A stretch of 24,459 nucleotides of DNA from positions 2,352,503-2,376,961 of the forward strand of contig BFEA01000010.1 in assembly GCA_003427395.1 (NCBI GenBank), in the 5' to 3' direction. Below, piece by piece: positions 8,548 through 19,400 of this stretch. This stretch comes from Chara braunii. Taxonomy: Eukaryota > Streptophyta > Charophyceae > Charales > Characeae. Position 1 is the first letter of the stretch. Every line of letters starts with the position of its first letter. Both the position numbers and the translations under genes were made by a program. A model generated the notes under the pieces. That model did not search any database, had not been told where the DNA came from, and saw nothing but the letters and a program-made list of their open reading frames with translations.

Positions 8548-9663
8548 TCAATAAAGCTCGTCCGCTTCCTCTTTTTCCATTACCGAAAAATTTAGGTTGT
8601 TTAATGTCGCTATAACGCGTCTCATCCCCCCGTGTGAATTCCAGTCAACCCTTTCTCCGTTAGGACCCAGGATCTGTCTCTTGAGGGTCCTATAACACCG
8701 CCCTCCTAAGATGTCATGGTTAAGCTTCGGGCAAAGCCTAACGAAGTGTTCCATCAAGGCGCAATATCGACATGATTCCTTCGAAGGATCTTTCTGACCG
8801 GTTCGGCGCTCGGGTCTTGGAGCTAGGGCTTCTTGGGGCACCAACGGAGTTCGAGATACGCGGGCTTGCACCACTCGGAGGGTATCCCCTATCCTTTCCT
8901 TCTAGTTGTCCGCCCCTTCGCCTTGATCGTGCAACTCCTTCGACCCCCTTTTCACTCCGTACCCGGTTGTTTCTAGGACCTCAGATTTTTCGTAGATTCG
9001 CTGGCGACTTTCTGTCCTGACACCCCTTTCTTGGTCGAGATAGATTGTCAGTTTCTCCCTTAGGTCCCACAGGTCACTATAGTCTTCGTTTGACAAGGAT
9101 TGTCCCCCTGTCTGCTGACTCATTCCACAGTCCGCTTTTTGCTCCTTTATTTCCTTTGTGGTCCCTACCTCGGAGGGTCGCACCCCCCCCTTTTCTCCCG
9201 CGTTTACGCCCTTTCCCCAACCACCGGGTTTCCCAATCATGCGCTCTTGTCTCATCTCACCCTGCCATTCATCATTATACAGCTCATTGTCATTCTCAAC
9301 CTCGATGTTCCTTATCATTTTTTCAATTACACCAGCCTTGTAAGTTGCTACCATATGTTCCACTTCCTTGAGTCTTCGTAGGGTATCCGCTACCTTCCTT
9401 TTCTTTATCACTCCAGCCACCGAGGTCTGTGACTCTTCCGTATTTCCGACTACGGTTGGCCTCATTCCCCGAGATTCTGCAGACCTTCTCCCGGTAGGAT
9501 TCCCTTTTTCCAAAATCCCCCTCGCGTTGCCTTTGACCCCCTCGCTGTTGAACCGTCGGTTGGCATTTATGCTACCGTCTTGTTCTCCCGGATTCCAACC
9601 ATTCATGTTGCCTATCCGGTCACGTTTATTCTTCTGGCCCCTTCGGTTGCTTGCGACGTCCAT
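8548..9663 (-). pseudogene. gag: gag relic A, with zinc knuckle and internal deletion
   Basis: Gag is the structural protein of LTR retroelement particles. It binds element RNA through a CCHC zinc knuckle. From ATG at 9663 the frame stays open to a TAG at 8902-8904, then continues in the same frame to 8548 (about 371 residues). CRYCALMEHFVRLC (8772-8731) is a perfect CX2CX4HX4C knuckle. Blocks shared with relic B are KVADTLRRL, LWDLREKL, QARVSRTPL, ILGPNGERV and MRRVIATLNNL. The roughly 215-residue capsid-like core present in B is absent, so N- and C-terminal thirds are joined almost directly near the TAG. Relic A is therefore an internally deleted paralog. The N-terminal half is very polar and charged, as in many Gag leaders. 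Confidence 0.85.
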
Positions 9664-10182
9664 AATGTATCAGACCTGCATGCCATACAATCGAAGGAAG
9701 GAGAACTTGCTTTGTACTCTACATCTCACAGTTCTCCTATTGCTGTCAGTTCCGGAGATGTTTTTGTCTTCAAATCAGCTTAATCCTTGTCCTCTCGCTT
9801 CCTTGTGCACTTTAGGGTTCTCCCTACCCTATATGTTTTCTCGCCCTCTACCTGTCTTACTGTTTCGATGGTCTCTCTTACTCGTGTCACAAGCAGGATA
9901 GATAAGCAGAACCGCTTATTTCCCCATTTCGGACACCCATGCTTTGCTCGATTCCGGTTGCCCGCTGGTTGATACCTTATCTCGACTTCCTAAGGATTTT
10001 TCATCACGCTTTGGCCCCTAAAAGTTACGAAACCCTTTCGGCCCCTTGAATTTCACCAAGACGCCATCCTGGTGGTTCTTGCAACAAAAGCGCACGTGCG
10101 AGGCGCCCCCTTTCTATATTTAGCGAATCACTTATATACCGCCATATATACTATGTCTGTTACACTAGTCCGACTATCCGCC
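9664..10182. other. Spacer between the two gag relics
   Basis: No complete gene. A minus-strand stretch at about 9975-9785 is open for some 60 codons, with HGCPKWGNKRFC and many Arg/Lys, but carries no firm family signature. It may be the start of the protease/pol part that followed gag B. The plus strand holds a short LLDSGCP-containing frame, treated as uncertain. AT-rich TATATA motifs occur near 10135-10152. Confidence 0.3.
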
Positions 10183-11939
10183 CTAGTCTCGCTCTCGCCT
10201 CCTCGGCTGATCCCAAACAATGTCAACTACCGGCTCGGCTTCTATGGCAGCTATATCCAGCTTATTTAGGATGATGACGGCACGCCGCATTTCTCCTGGC
10301 GAATTTCAATTTACGCGCTCTCCCTGGGGTCCGAGAATCTCACCCTTAAGGGACCTGCTGCGTCTCTGTCTCATGGTATCATGGTTGAGTCTTGGGCAAG
10401 TCCGCACGAAATGTCCGACCATTGTGCATACCTGCATTGCTCATTGGACGGATCCCTTCTGCCATACCCCCGATTCGCCACTGCTGCCGGAACTACGGTC
10501 TCTTGGGGCCAGAGGGCGGGTCGGGATACCTGCGCCTGTATTACTAATAGCGCATTTTCCATTCTTTCCATCTTGCTATCAACCCCGTGCACTCGTTCGT
10601 GCAAACTCTCTATCCCCTTCTTAACCTTATCCCCTGTCTTCCCAGTCAAGTCTATAACCTCCCCTTCCTTAAGCAGGGCTAGCGTATCGGTCACCACTGT
10701 CTTTTCTGCGAGGTTTGTTACTGTGTTGAAGTCCACATCCCTAGTGTACTCGAACTTGCTGGTCTACTGGTAAGCTGACAGAATCTTATCTTTGTCGAAC
10801 TCGGAGAACTGCCTAAGGAAATACTTGCTCATTATTCGATCCGTTACCCCAGGAATTCGCAGTGCCACTAGAGTGAACACCCTCAGAAAGTCATTGTAAG
10901 TAGCATAATTTTTCCTTTGGACTGCCGCCAATTCAGCCTCTGTCGCCATTTTCTCCGCCTTCAGGTACTTTCTCATCATCTCATTCCGGGTTTCCTTCCT
11001 GGATCCACTAGAGGAGACAATAGTCATAATGTCCCTTCCTAAGCTCAACGATACGTGCTGCCCTAGGTGGTCCATCTTTTCTTCCTCAGTCCATTTTAGT
11101 AAGGCTGCCAGGTTCTCGTAATCTATCAGGAATTCCGTGATGTTTGCCCCATCGAAAGTGAGTTTCTTCTTTGTGTCTGCGAGATACCCCTGATTCTTAT
11201 TTAGCGCCCGGGTGAGGGTGGCTACTATCCTTTTAAGTCCCCCTTCAGAGCTACCCGCCTCACCAACCGCACTATTCCCCTCTCCTTCCCTGCCTTCCTT
11301 CTGCTTTTCCCCGGTTTTCGGTGTTCCCTCCGAATCAAACCAGCCTAACACCCTCTCTCTGAGACTCCAAAGTCCATCGCATCCCTTCGTTGCTTTGGAT
11401 GTGGCGGGCAGATGATTAGCGCCGCTGTTGATAGCCGGCAGGGTCGTGGCCTTTTCTGCCTCTATAGCCGGGGACTCCCCCTTTTCCTTCCCCTTCTTGT
11501 TGGGTGTTCCCTTACGGCTGTTATCTTTTGCTCCGTACCTGGCTTCGCCCTGACTGGTCCTGCGTCCCTCTCGCGACCCTTCCCCCTGGGGATCCTCTTC
11601 ATTCCCAGCCATCATTTGTTCAATAAGTCTTGCATTGTATTCTGTGGTTCGCCTTTCTATTCCTGCCAGTTTGCAGCGTGCATCCGAGACTTTTGTTTTC
11701 TTGGGCGTGGTTCCTCTGGAGTTCCGAGGACTCCCCTTTCCGTCGTCCCTCCCTTCCTTATTCTCCTGCGGTCCCCTTTCGCTACCCCCAACTTTTCATG
11801 AACTTTCCCCTGTGGAGAGGTCCTTCCCTTCTTTTGGCTTTGCTGATTCCTTATCCGACCCCTCGTTCTGTTCCTCGTTCCTATTCGTACCCTGACTCCC
11901 TCTGTTCTAATGGTTGTCGTCCTATTTTTGTGACGCCAT
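10183..11939 (-). pseudogene. gag: gag relic B, nearly full length but interrupted
   Basis: The reading begins at ATG 11939 (MASQK) and would give about 585 residues if unbroken. In-frame stops lie at 11922 (TAG), 11907 (TAG), 11796 (TGA), 10764 (TAG) and 10306 (TGA where relic A has Trp). The zinc knuckle at 10436-10396 is one base short (41 instead of 42), so CRY is followed by the rest of CX2CX4HX4C in the next frame. The longest clean piece, 11615-10764, holds the capsid-like core: FDGANITEFLIDYENL, LLKWTEEEKMDHL and a YLKAEKMATEAEL region, typical of Ty3-type Gag. A predicted coiled stretch (residues before QAQVSRPAL) precedes the knuckle. The same gene order and blocks as relic A show common ancestry. 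Breaks of this kind mean no functional Gag is made. Confidence 0.9.
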
Positions 11940-12393
11940 TTCTTTACCTAGCCTGCACATGGGAATTTTTTTTGCGAAAAATAGCCGGTTCTTCATGGCT
12001 TCCCTAGTTCCAGCCCTAAAACCTGGTTGTTTTCATGCCTTTTTCCGTCTTTCATAAGTCGGGATGATACTCCTGACTTTTCTTTCACAGGATACCATTT
12101 AGATTTTCTTCTGTCGGGGGACTTGCTGCCGAGGTCTGGCATTTTGTCGTCGCCCTGCCTCGGCTCTTAGGGTGGTGTCTGAGCCCAGCGGCCTTCCCCT
12201 TGAGGATAGCCCTTTCGGCTTTCTGACACCCAAATGCCCTGGTGTTCCTGGTGCGGGTGGTCTTCCTAGTTCCTTCCTGCCGCATCGTCAGGTAGGGCGG
12301 AACTCCAACCAGTGCCCCCCCTCTTGCTGATGGCTACTTTCTCATCTTAATACCCATCCTTTAATTTTCCCGTCTTCCCCCTGGCGCCTCTTC
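11940..12393 (-). other. Spacer between the four-gene cluster and gag B
   Basis: It contains a 66-codon basic minus-strand frame (12285-12085, rich in Arg/Lys/Thr) with no recognised family, and a minus-strand AGCAAGAGGGGGGGCACTGG tract at about 12325-12306 that matches one near 6545. The tract could be a polypurine tract, which would place an element boundary here rather than a simple intergenic gap. Confidence 0.35.
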
Positions 12394-13176
12394 TCACGCT
12401 AGTCCCTCAGGCCTGCCCTGTTCGTCCGGTTCCTCGAACAGATCATCCACCCCGGCAAGGTAGTTTTCTCCCATCTCTATTTTCCTAACGATTATTGATT
12501 CATACTCCTCAAACGCCAAGCGAGGCAACCCGAATATCAAGATTTCAATCAGGTCAAGTAATTACCAGGCATGATTACCCCAGAACGGCCCATGCCTGAC
12601 CGACACATCGTAAAACATCCCCATTGTCTGTGGTCGAAAGTGGTGAATCCAGACCAGGGTCGAATCCACTAAGTCCCTAGCCCTCTTGAGGCTGCCAAAT
12701 ACCAGGTCCACCATGAAGCGGGGGACTCGGCACCTCAGCCCTGTCATTGGGGCCTTAAACTCTCGCCAACCTCCTACTTCCACCCGGGTCCTCAATCTTA
12801 CATTCCTCCTCCCTCGCACTTCCTGGCCTACTCGGTTCAGTACCCTAGTAGCCCTTTGAAAGATTGGTAATAACCCATGTCCTAGCGCCAGCTCCGTTCC
12901 TAACATGTGCCACCTGAGCTCTAGCAGGTATACGGTTCCCGTCACCCTAAGGTCAATGTACAGATCGTCCCCTGGTCCCCTATTAATCCTCATACCATCC
13001 CACAAACATTCCACCATCATGAACGCCTGGCTCACCAAGGTCACGGCTCTCCATTCGGTATCGATCCCTCGGACCCTATAGCTTGCCGGGAGCGATACCT
13101 CCCATCCGTCTCCGCTTTCCGTGGGCGGTCGGGGGTGCGTGGGTCGTCGCGACATCCGGGCGCGTCTCATTGCCAT
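12394..13176 (-). pseudogene. Unknown paralog family, copy P4 (best preserved)
   Basis: From ATG 13176 (MAMRRARMSRRP) the frame reads 204 codons to a TAA at 12562-12564, then 55 more codons in the same frame to TGA at 12394, 259 residues in all. The TAA could be a CAA changed by one C-to-T. Shared family marks in order are: basic start; GDGWEVSLPA; an aromatic/W segment; DLRVTGTV; GWREFK; VPRFMVDLVFGS; SVRHGPFWGN; and a C-terminal DDLFEEPDE acidic tail. No signal peptide or membrane segment is seen. I do not recognise the family. It could be an accessory or Gag-like protein of the element, or a host gene cluster. Confidence 0.65.
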
Positions 13177-13324
13177 TGTTGACTAGCGGTCCCCTGCACA
13201 GTTTAAACAGCAAGTGAGTTTGCTTATTCCATCCATTCCCCGACCCTTACCTGGGCAATTCCTCGGTCCTTGCCTTGATGCTTCCTTTCCTCTTCTATCA
13301 CCTTTCCTGCTTTCCTTGGCTCTT

Positions 13325-14097
13325 TTACCGGCTTGTTCCTACTTCCGTCGGCTCATATAGTCGGTACAGGTCATCCACGTACGTCATCCCCTGACTTATT
13401 TCCCATCGGACAACGCCCCACAGAACCCCATTGCTAACAACCCGGGCCCTTGGCCTAGTGGTAAACACTGTGCGCAGGATTCGCAATACCTCATACCTCT
13501 GCTCTCCGCTGAACGGCCCCATTTCTAGGAAGGCCCGATAGTACTCTTGATAGACTAACGCGTCTTCATACGTCAGATCGGTGAGGTCTGCTCCGCCCGT
13601 CTGACAAGCTCCCGACCGCCTAGTCTTTCCAACAAAAAGGGTGGCAGCCTCATTCGAACGTTTTCACTAGGCAGTTCGAAACTCCTGACCATGGTTACCC
13701 TAAGGTTCGCCGTTACATCATCGACCTCCGGGTGTGCAAACTCGAACCTTGCCCGCCATACTAACTGTCATGCCCCTTCAAACATTCTCAACGGATCCTC
13801 CCCTGATGCCAGCTGGACTCCAAACTCCCGCCACCCATCCTCAGACATATACACTCGTCCTTCCACCCGCACATGCCCCCGCGGGTCCGGGTTCCCCTCC
13901 CCATTCTCATCCGCACGCCATTCAACCCTCGTCACTAAGTAAACCATGTTTCCCATAAGCTCCTCCCCGACCCAATCCACCACCGGGTGCCAACCCTCAT
14001 TTGCGGTAGGCAAGCTAATTTCTACCCCGCCAACTGCATCCCTAGGCGGCTCAATGCCCAATGGGCGGTCCTCACGGAACGTCCTTCTTCGCGCCAT
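13325..14097 (-). pseudogene. Unknown paralog family, copy P3
   Basis: It starts at ATG 14097 (MARRRTFRED). The first 109 codons are open and end at a TGA (13768-13770). The same frame continues with LPPFLLERLGG. A frameshift near 13575-13600 leads to the C-terminal third, which holds EMGPFSGEQ, EVLRILRTV and TYVDDLYRLYEP, and ends at 13325. The total span is 773 bp, not a multiple of three, which confirms the shift. Alignment to P1, P2 and P4 rests on GGVEISLP, VEGRVYMSEDGW, LPPFL and GPF.G. The YVDD string is not reverse transcriptase: it lies at the extreme C-terminus and is not kept in P1 or P4. Confidence 0.6.
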
Positions 14098-14222
14098 CTG
14101 CGCTCTTTATCCTTGGTCTCCTCTCTCGCAATCCATACCGAGACCTACAATGGCCAGACATCCCATCCCCTTATCTTAGCAATTTTCTCATGCTTGCCTG
14201 ACCCCGCGGCTTTACCGCTCTT

Positions 14223-14968
14223 TTAGTCGAACCACAACACCTCAAACAGTTTGAACACATCATCCACATAGCACTGTGTCGCGGCTACTTCCCGACCGAT
14301 TATGGCGTCCCTAATTTCAGGGGCTACTTTCAGCCGGTCATCCCTTTCGATGTTCAAAATGATAAGGACCTCCCGGGCTCTGCCGCCATGGAAGGGTCCG
14401 AATTTCAGAGACGTTTTATAAAATTATTCTGCCAACCATGCGCAGTCTACTGTATCCGCTCTATAGTGCTGGCTACTTCCGCGACGTGATCAAAGCCCCC
14501 AAACCAGTCTGCCACGAAATTTGGCACCCAGGTCTTGGTCCGGGCGCAAGGCGGTTTAAACTCCTTCCATCCTCCCATCACGACTCTACTACAAACCACA
14601 TCCCAGCCTTAATTGGTGAACCTCTCTCCTGCCTTTCAAACCTTTGTCTCGGCGCCCTTCAAAAGCCACATCGGATTCTGTCTTGCCGCAAGCATGGTGC
14701 AAAACAGATGCCACCCCTGTTCTGACAAGACGACCGTCCCCACGGACTCTACTCTCCCTTCTGCGATGTCTTCCCATCCTTCCTCTTCCCTCAACGGGCT
14801 CCAGACACGTTCTATCCACAGGTATGATAGCTCTGGCACGATCTCATACCCCTGCCAATCACATGTGGCCCCCTTCTATTCATTACTTGGCAGTATAAAC
14901 ATTTTTACTCCCCCTCCAGTTCGTTCTGGTTTCCACGTGCAATCCCACAGCTCGAGTCCCCGGGCCAT
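14223..14968 (-). pseudogene. Unknown paralog family, copy P2 (most decayed)
   Basis: It starts at ATG 14968 (MARGLELWD). A TAG lies at about codon 31, a second open stretch runs to a stop at 14636-14638, and further frameshifts follow. Family blocks can still be read: YLWIERVWSPL, GTVVLSEQGW, GGWKEFKPP, VPNFVADWFGG, FGPFHGG and CYVDDVFKLFE, ending at TAA 14223. The N-terminal half, LPP/VPNF block, GPF block and acidic end occur in the same order as in the other copies. With several breaks it cannot make the protein. Confidence 0.55.
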
Positions 14969-15025
14969 CGCTCCCTACCTGCACATAGTCGACATCCCGT
15001 TCCTGGATAAGTCCCCATCCCTTTC

Positions 15026-15838
15026 TCAAAAGTCCCATTCCTCTATCTCATTCTCATCCTCATCATCACTGAAATCCTCCTCCCCGTCTGCGAACAACTC
15101 TTTTAGCCCCTCCAAGAAGGTCTCCCCTGCCACCACATTCCGATAGACTATCCGCCAATACACCGGGCTAGGAACAAAGACTTCATCCGCGCTGAGGAGG
15201 TTTAATACCTCAGCCAATTCTTCCGCCCAGTTTCCTTCAAACGGCCCTGCTTCCACTGACAGTCTAAAGAAATCCTGTCTAGCACATTGGTACAGCCTCA
15301 GGCGCGTCATCGATCGGCATATCCATTTCAAACTATCCCTGGTCCCAAAGACTGCATCCACCAGAAACGGGGGTAGCACGCATCTCATCGTCCTAAGGGG
15401 GCGTCTCCATTTTTTCCGGTCTCCGAGTTCCACCCGCACCTCCATCTTTTCCATCTCAATTTCCACCCGCTGACATGCCGCCCATACCACTCCCAGTTTC
15501 GCTTGCTTAAACAACTGATCTGGTGTCGTACCCAATACTAGTCCCACTACCATTGCATTTTCCATTTCCTGAGATACATGGACCCCTCCTCAAGCTTCCA
15601 CCGTTCCCCGGAATTCTAGGTCCATCAGGCTGGGTAAAAGTCTTGTCAGGCTGACCTTAGTCCAGATTGTCTCTATCCAGAGGAATGCGTCCTTCTCGTC
15701 CAGCATCACGGTTTCATAAGCTGGCTCTAGGTCCGTCCACGTTCCTTCCTCCGGGAGGACGACATATACCCCTTCCCTTACACCTATGGGCATTTCCGGA
15801 CCGCTAGAGTAGACAGGGGGCGACAACCATCACGCCAT
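15026..15838 (-). pseudogene. Unknown paralog family, copy P1
   Basis: The ATG at 15838 followed by GCG matches the ATGGCG start of P2 and P3. The third codon is TGA (15830-15832), as expected from CGA by C-to-T. A second TGA lies at 15590-15592. Otherwise one frame stays open for 271 codons to 15026. Family blocks are VYVVLP, FLWIETIWTKV, LEFRGTV, KWRRPLRTMRC, LPPFLVDAVFGT and VEAGPFEGNWAEE. The C-terminus is strongly acidic (EEDFSDDEDENEIEE). It is the first of the four in reading direction, and P2 begins only 57 bases after it. Function unknown. Confidence 0.62.
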
Positions 15839-18800
15839 CTTGTTTTTTCGGCGCCTATCCTGTTTCCACATGAGAGCACCACACGGCCCCTCATGGTCAG
15901 ATCGCCTCCCGCCTAAATGAGAATTATTTTCAGACCCCTCCCCTGGGTCTCCTCAGCATTTCCTACCTATGTCCCAGATATCGTTACCCCATCATACCCT
16001 CGATCAGTCACCCTCATCCGGCATTCCTTTTTCTTGGTTCCATTTCCTTCCGACTCCTATCCAGCCTTTATCATCATGTTCTCTCACTCGTGCGGACTTA
16101 GATTTGGGGCTGAGAATAGACTTAGAAGCTCAATCCCCTTCCAACATTCATCAAACAACTTTACAGAGGGAGGCACAAAAGGCAAAATTCAGGCAATCGT
16201 CGCACACAGGTCGGTCATCTCCTCACCGACCTTCTCCCCATAAATGCTCTCTCCACTGTAAGTATCGGCAGAGTTTTATCCCATACCTCAAGCGCAGCTC
16301 AACCGTCACGAGCGCGGTACCCAGACTTCGGTGGGGGGTTGCCCTCACCTTCTTGCCCATAATACCGCGTCCCGACTTGCCGCTCGTGTACCCACCGTTA
16401 ATTTCGGGAATCACCCCACACATCTCGGTAGGGCCATTGGAGCCAGTCGTCCAGGCATTCACTTCCATCGGTCTGATAAGGAACAGCCTTTCCCAAACCA
16501 AGTTACGAGAAGCTACTAATCGTCCCCGAGGCTCAGTCTGTGCCCGCATGTAGTGGTACTCCCTCCGCCAGCCAACAGGCTAAGCCCCGCCTGAGGAGAT
16601 TTCACACCCCGTTCGGCAGATCATCGAGCCAAAGCTCATCACCGCTCGAGCGAGAATGCTACTAATCAACCGACATGACAAACTCCCGTCCGACAGCTCG
16701 GTGGCCTGACCTCCACACACGAACCCACAGCAGTCTACAAAAGGGAGCGACGTTTGGCAACCTGCACCGACCGGTGCAGACCCCTCCTTTCCTTCCAAAT
16801 GGCAGGACGCTCGAATCCCCGTCATGCATTCACAAGTCCCAAGTGGGACACACATAAAACAAGTGTCTTTCCCATGGTGCTCCCGGCGCTTCCTACCCAA
16901 AACTCACAAATTTTCTCTCAGGACAGTGCGTGCCACTCGCCTCTAACTTCCATACATAGTGCCCGGTTCCTTTTCGTGAGAATCTTCAAAGGTGAGCTAG
17001 TTTTCCCTTGGAGTCTAGCAACTCCCTTCATTCCCCTTATCTTCACTTCATGTGTCCGTTCAAAGGGCAGGATTGTTCCTTCTCCATTACGTTTTGTGTT
17101 CATATGAGGTTCCTTCAAATATTTAAGTGCGGTGCATGGAGCCCGCTGGGCTCCAGAGAAGAGGAGAAAGCACCCATGTTGGTCGCATCGCTCCGCCGCT
17201 GGATTTTCATTGGAACCCGGACTCGCCCGGAATCCCAACCGTCTGGCAGGTAACCGGAGCCCTTCTTTCACACGAAGAGGAAGGGTCGACCTGCGGCTTG
17301 CCAAGGCTTCCCCGGTCTGACGAACATCAGCCCGAGAGAAGGAGGACTAGAGTCACCTCCAAAGGAGATGGCTGATTGTGTGTGCAGCATGCATGTTATA
17401 CCTCCAGGCCTGGCCTTGCCATGCGCCTAGCCGCCCTCAAATCTGCTTCACTCAAAGGGATAGAGCATACACAAGTCCATATTCCTTATCTTCAGTTATG
17501 TACATGGTCATGCGTCGGGCGCCCCCCTCGAGATCGTCAGGGTCAGTTTAACCCATACCCGGCACGTCCACCATTTTTGTAGGGGCCGTACCCTGAAGGA
17601 CTTTCGAGCCTGAGTCGACCCCACTGCGGGTCCCATTTGGCTCGACCCGCCCACGCTCACGCTTAGGGCGTGGGTCGTTCGCCCGAGAGGCATCCCCACC
17701 TAGTGCTTTGAGATGGATGGGGATGAGCCTTTTGCATAGGGCTTTACATTGGGGGATGTAACTCCGCTCTCGCGTCAAGATGGTAGCTCTTTGGTCACTC
17801 GTGGCGTTTTCTTGATTCAATTAAGTCTGACCAGACAATTGCTCCTTCCAATACACAAGCAGTTCAGGGAGTTTATTGAAGATCTGTCTTCTTATCATAC
17901 GTAGGCCAAGCGTCATCCATTGGACCATGCATCTTTTCACTAAGTCTAGTGGCTCGGGACGGCCCCTACGGCATCCTTGGGGTGGGGTGGCATCGCCCGG
18001 ACCCCTAGCCGCTATATTTTTTTTGCTTGAGCCACTAGTGTTGCATTCACCTATCCAAGACCGCCCTTAGTCCTTCCGGGCGTACGCTCCATTCAAGAGA
18101 GCTATTGCATTCAATCATCACCCAAGCCACATCCAGGCATCTACCATTCATCCAAGCATCCATCCGTCAAACCCGTTTCACATTCATGGTTTAGGCTAGG
18201 TCTAAGTCCTTCCCTTGTCCAATTTCCCACCCTAGCCCTCATCTGCGGATCCAGTCCAGATCAAGTCATCTCAAGCTACTCACCTGCACAACACCACACA
18301 AAGCATGGACCAAATACAGTCCCCAATGGGGTCAACACATCGCCCCTCCCACAAGCCTAAGTTTCCTTTGCCTTTGGTGATCCTTTGGTTATCTTTCCCT
18401 TCATTCAAGCAAGCCACGCCTTTTACTTAGTCATGCAGTTGAGAGGATGGTTGAGTCAAACCGACCTTGTCACAAAAAAACAGCACTCCTTCCCACTTTT
18501 TCCGAGGCTTACAACAGTCTGGTGCCTTCCCTTCTTGGTGGCACAAGAAACCGGCAGCGCTCCCCTTGCCCTCGCTTTCCACCAAGTGAGGACCAAGTTC
18601 CTTGCCGTTCATTCCCTGGCAATGTAACAGGTGAGGGTAGAGGTTAGTCACGTTGTCGGAAGACGGTGCGGCACAACAGCGGAAAATGACTCGCCACGGT
18701 CAACCCCGTGCTGCGTCTAAGTCGCGCCTAGGGACGTCCACATTCATGGTCAAACTGGACCCTAGCGCATCGGTTGGATTTCCCCTGAGCCGAAATCAAG

Positions 18801-18960
18801 GGAAAGACGGCGTGGCAGTACGGTCTTCCGGAGACCTGATCGTCCCCATTGGACTGGACCGTCGCAACCGCAATGGGCCAATTAGTGGGGCCCGGTCCAA
18901 ACGGTACTCGAAACAGACCAAGGGTTAGTGAGATATTCAAGTTTGACCAGTTGGGACCGG
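15839..18960. other. Long stretch without a recognisable gene, with several hairpins
   Basis: No gene with family support. A 108-codon minus-strand frame (16549-16223) faintly recalls the P family but is off register. Perfect hairpins occur at 16762-16779 (CTGCACCG / CGGTGCAG, 2-nt loop), 17137-17155 (TGGAGCCC / GGGCTCCA, 3-nt loop), 17626-17650 (GCGGGTC / GACCCGC) and 17650-17674 (CCCACGC / GCGTGGG). The block at about 17570-17830 is GC-rich and structured and may be LTR-derived. Short frames on both strands, including one at 18653-18928, lack motifs. Confidence 0.45.
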
Positions 18961-19011
18961 ATAGCCCTAAGAAGTCATATAGATGAACAGCCAGGCCAGA
19001 GTAATTAAGAT

Positions 19012-19400
19012 AGGGTCATGTGCTATTTTTAGCACGGGACTAACTGTTCGTCTCCCAAAGTCGGGCCTGCACCAGTCCCGTTCTAAAATTAGCACAGTCC
19101 CACGCTATTTTTAGCGTGGGACTGACTGTTCGTCTAACGAGGACTAGACCTGCGCCAGTCCCGTTCTAAAATTAGCACAGTCCCACACTAGTTTTAGCGT
19201 GGGACCGACTGTTCATCTACCGGGGACTGGGCCTGCGCCAGTCCCGTTCTAAAATTAGCACAGTCCCATGCTATTTTTAGCATGGGACTGACTGTTTGTC
19301 TACGGAGGACTGGGCCTGCGCCAGTCCCGTTCTAAAATTAGCACAACCCCATGCTATTTTTAGCGTGGGACTGACTGTTCATATTCCGAAGTCGGGATTG
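19012..19400. repeat. 83-bp tandem array of perfect hairpins
   Basis: Full units have arms starting at 19095, 19178, 19261 and 19344 (spacing exactly 83), with partial units at each side. In each, a 13-bp arm, a 4-nt T-rich loop and a 13-bp arm form a stem. CAGTCCCACGCTA pairs perfectly with its mate at 19112-19124, and CAGTCCCATGCTA pairs perfectly with its mate at 19278-19290. The C-G pair of one is a T-A pair in the other. The units at 19178 and 19344 carry mismatches or G-T wobbles. Each unit also holds a second half-palindrome (TTCTAAAATTAGCAC). The array lies 90-480 bases upstream of the TATA box at 19493, the place of a U3 enhancer. Confidence 0.93.

Noticed and set aside
9901-9990. 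Plus-strand HALLDSGCP string resembling an aspartic protease active site
   Set aside because: The frame is about 40 codons, lies opposite to both gag relics, and lacks the flap and second conserved block of retropepsins.
13340-14290. YVDD strings in P2 and P3 as a reverse transcriptase motif
   Set aside because: They lie at the extreme C-terminus, are not preserved in P1 or P4, and have no surrounding RT blocks.
16223-16549. Possible fifth copy of the P family on the minus strand
   Set aside because: Only a weak resemblance (VELRLRY, QWREHL), no LPPF or GPF block in register, and the position does not fit the 870-bp spacing.
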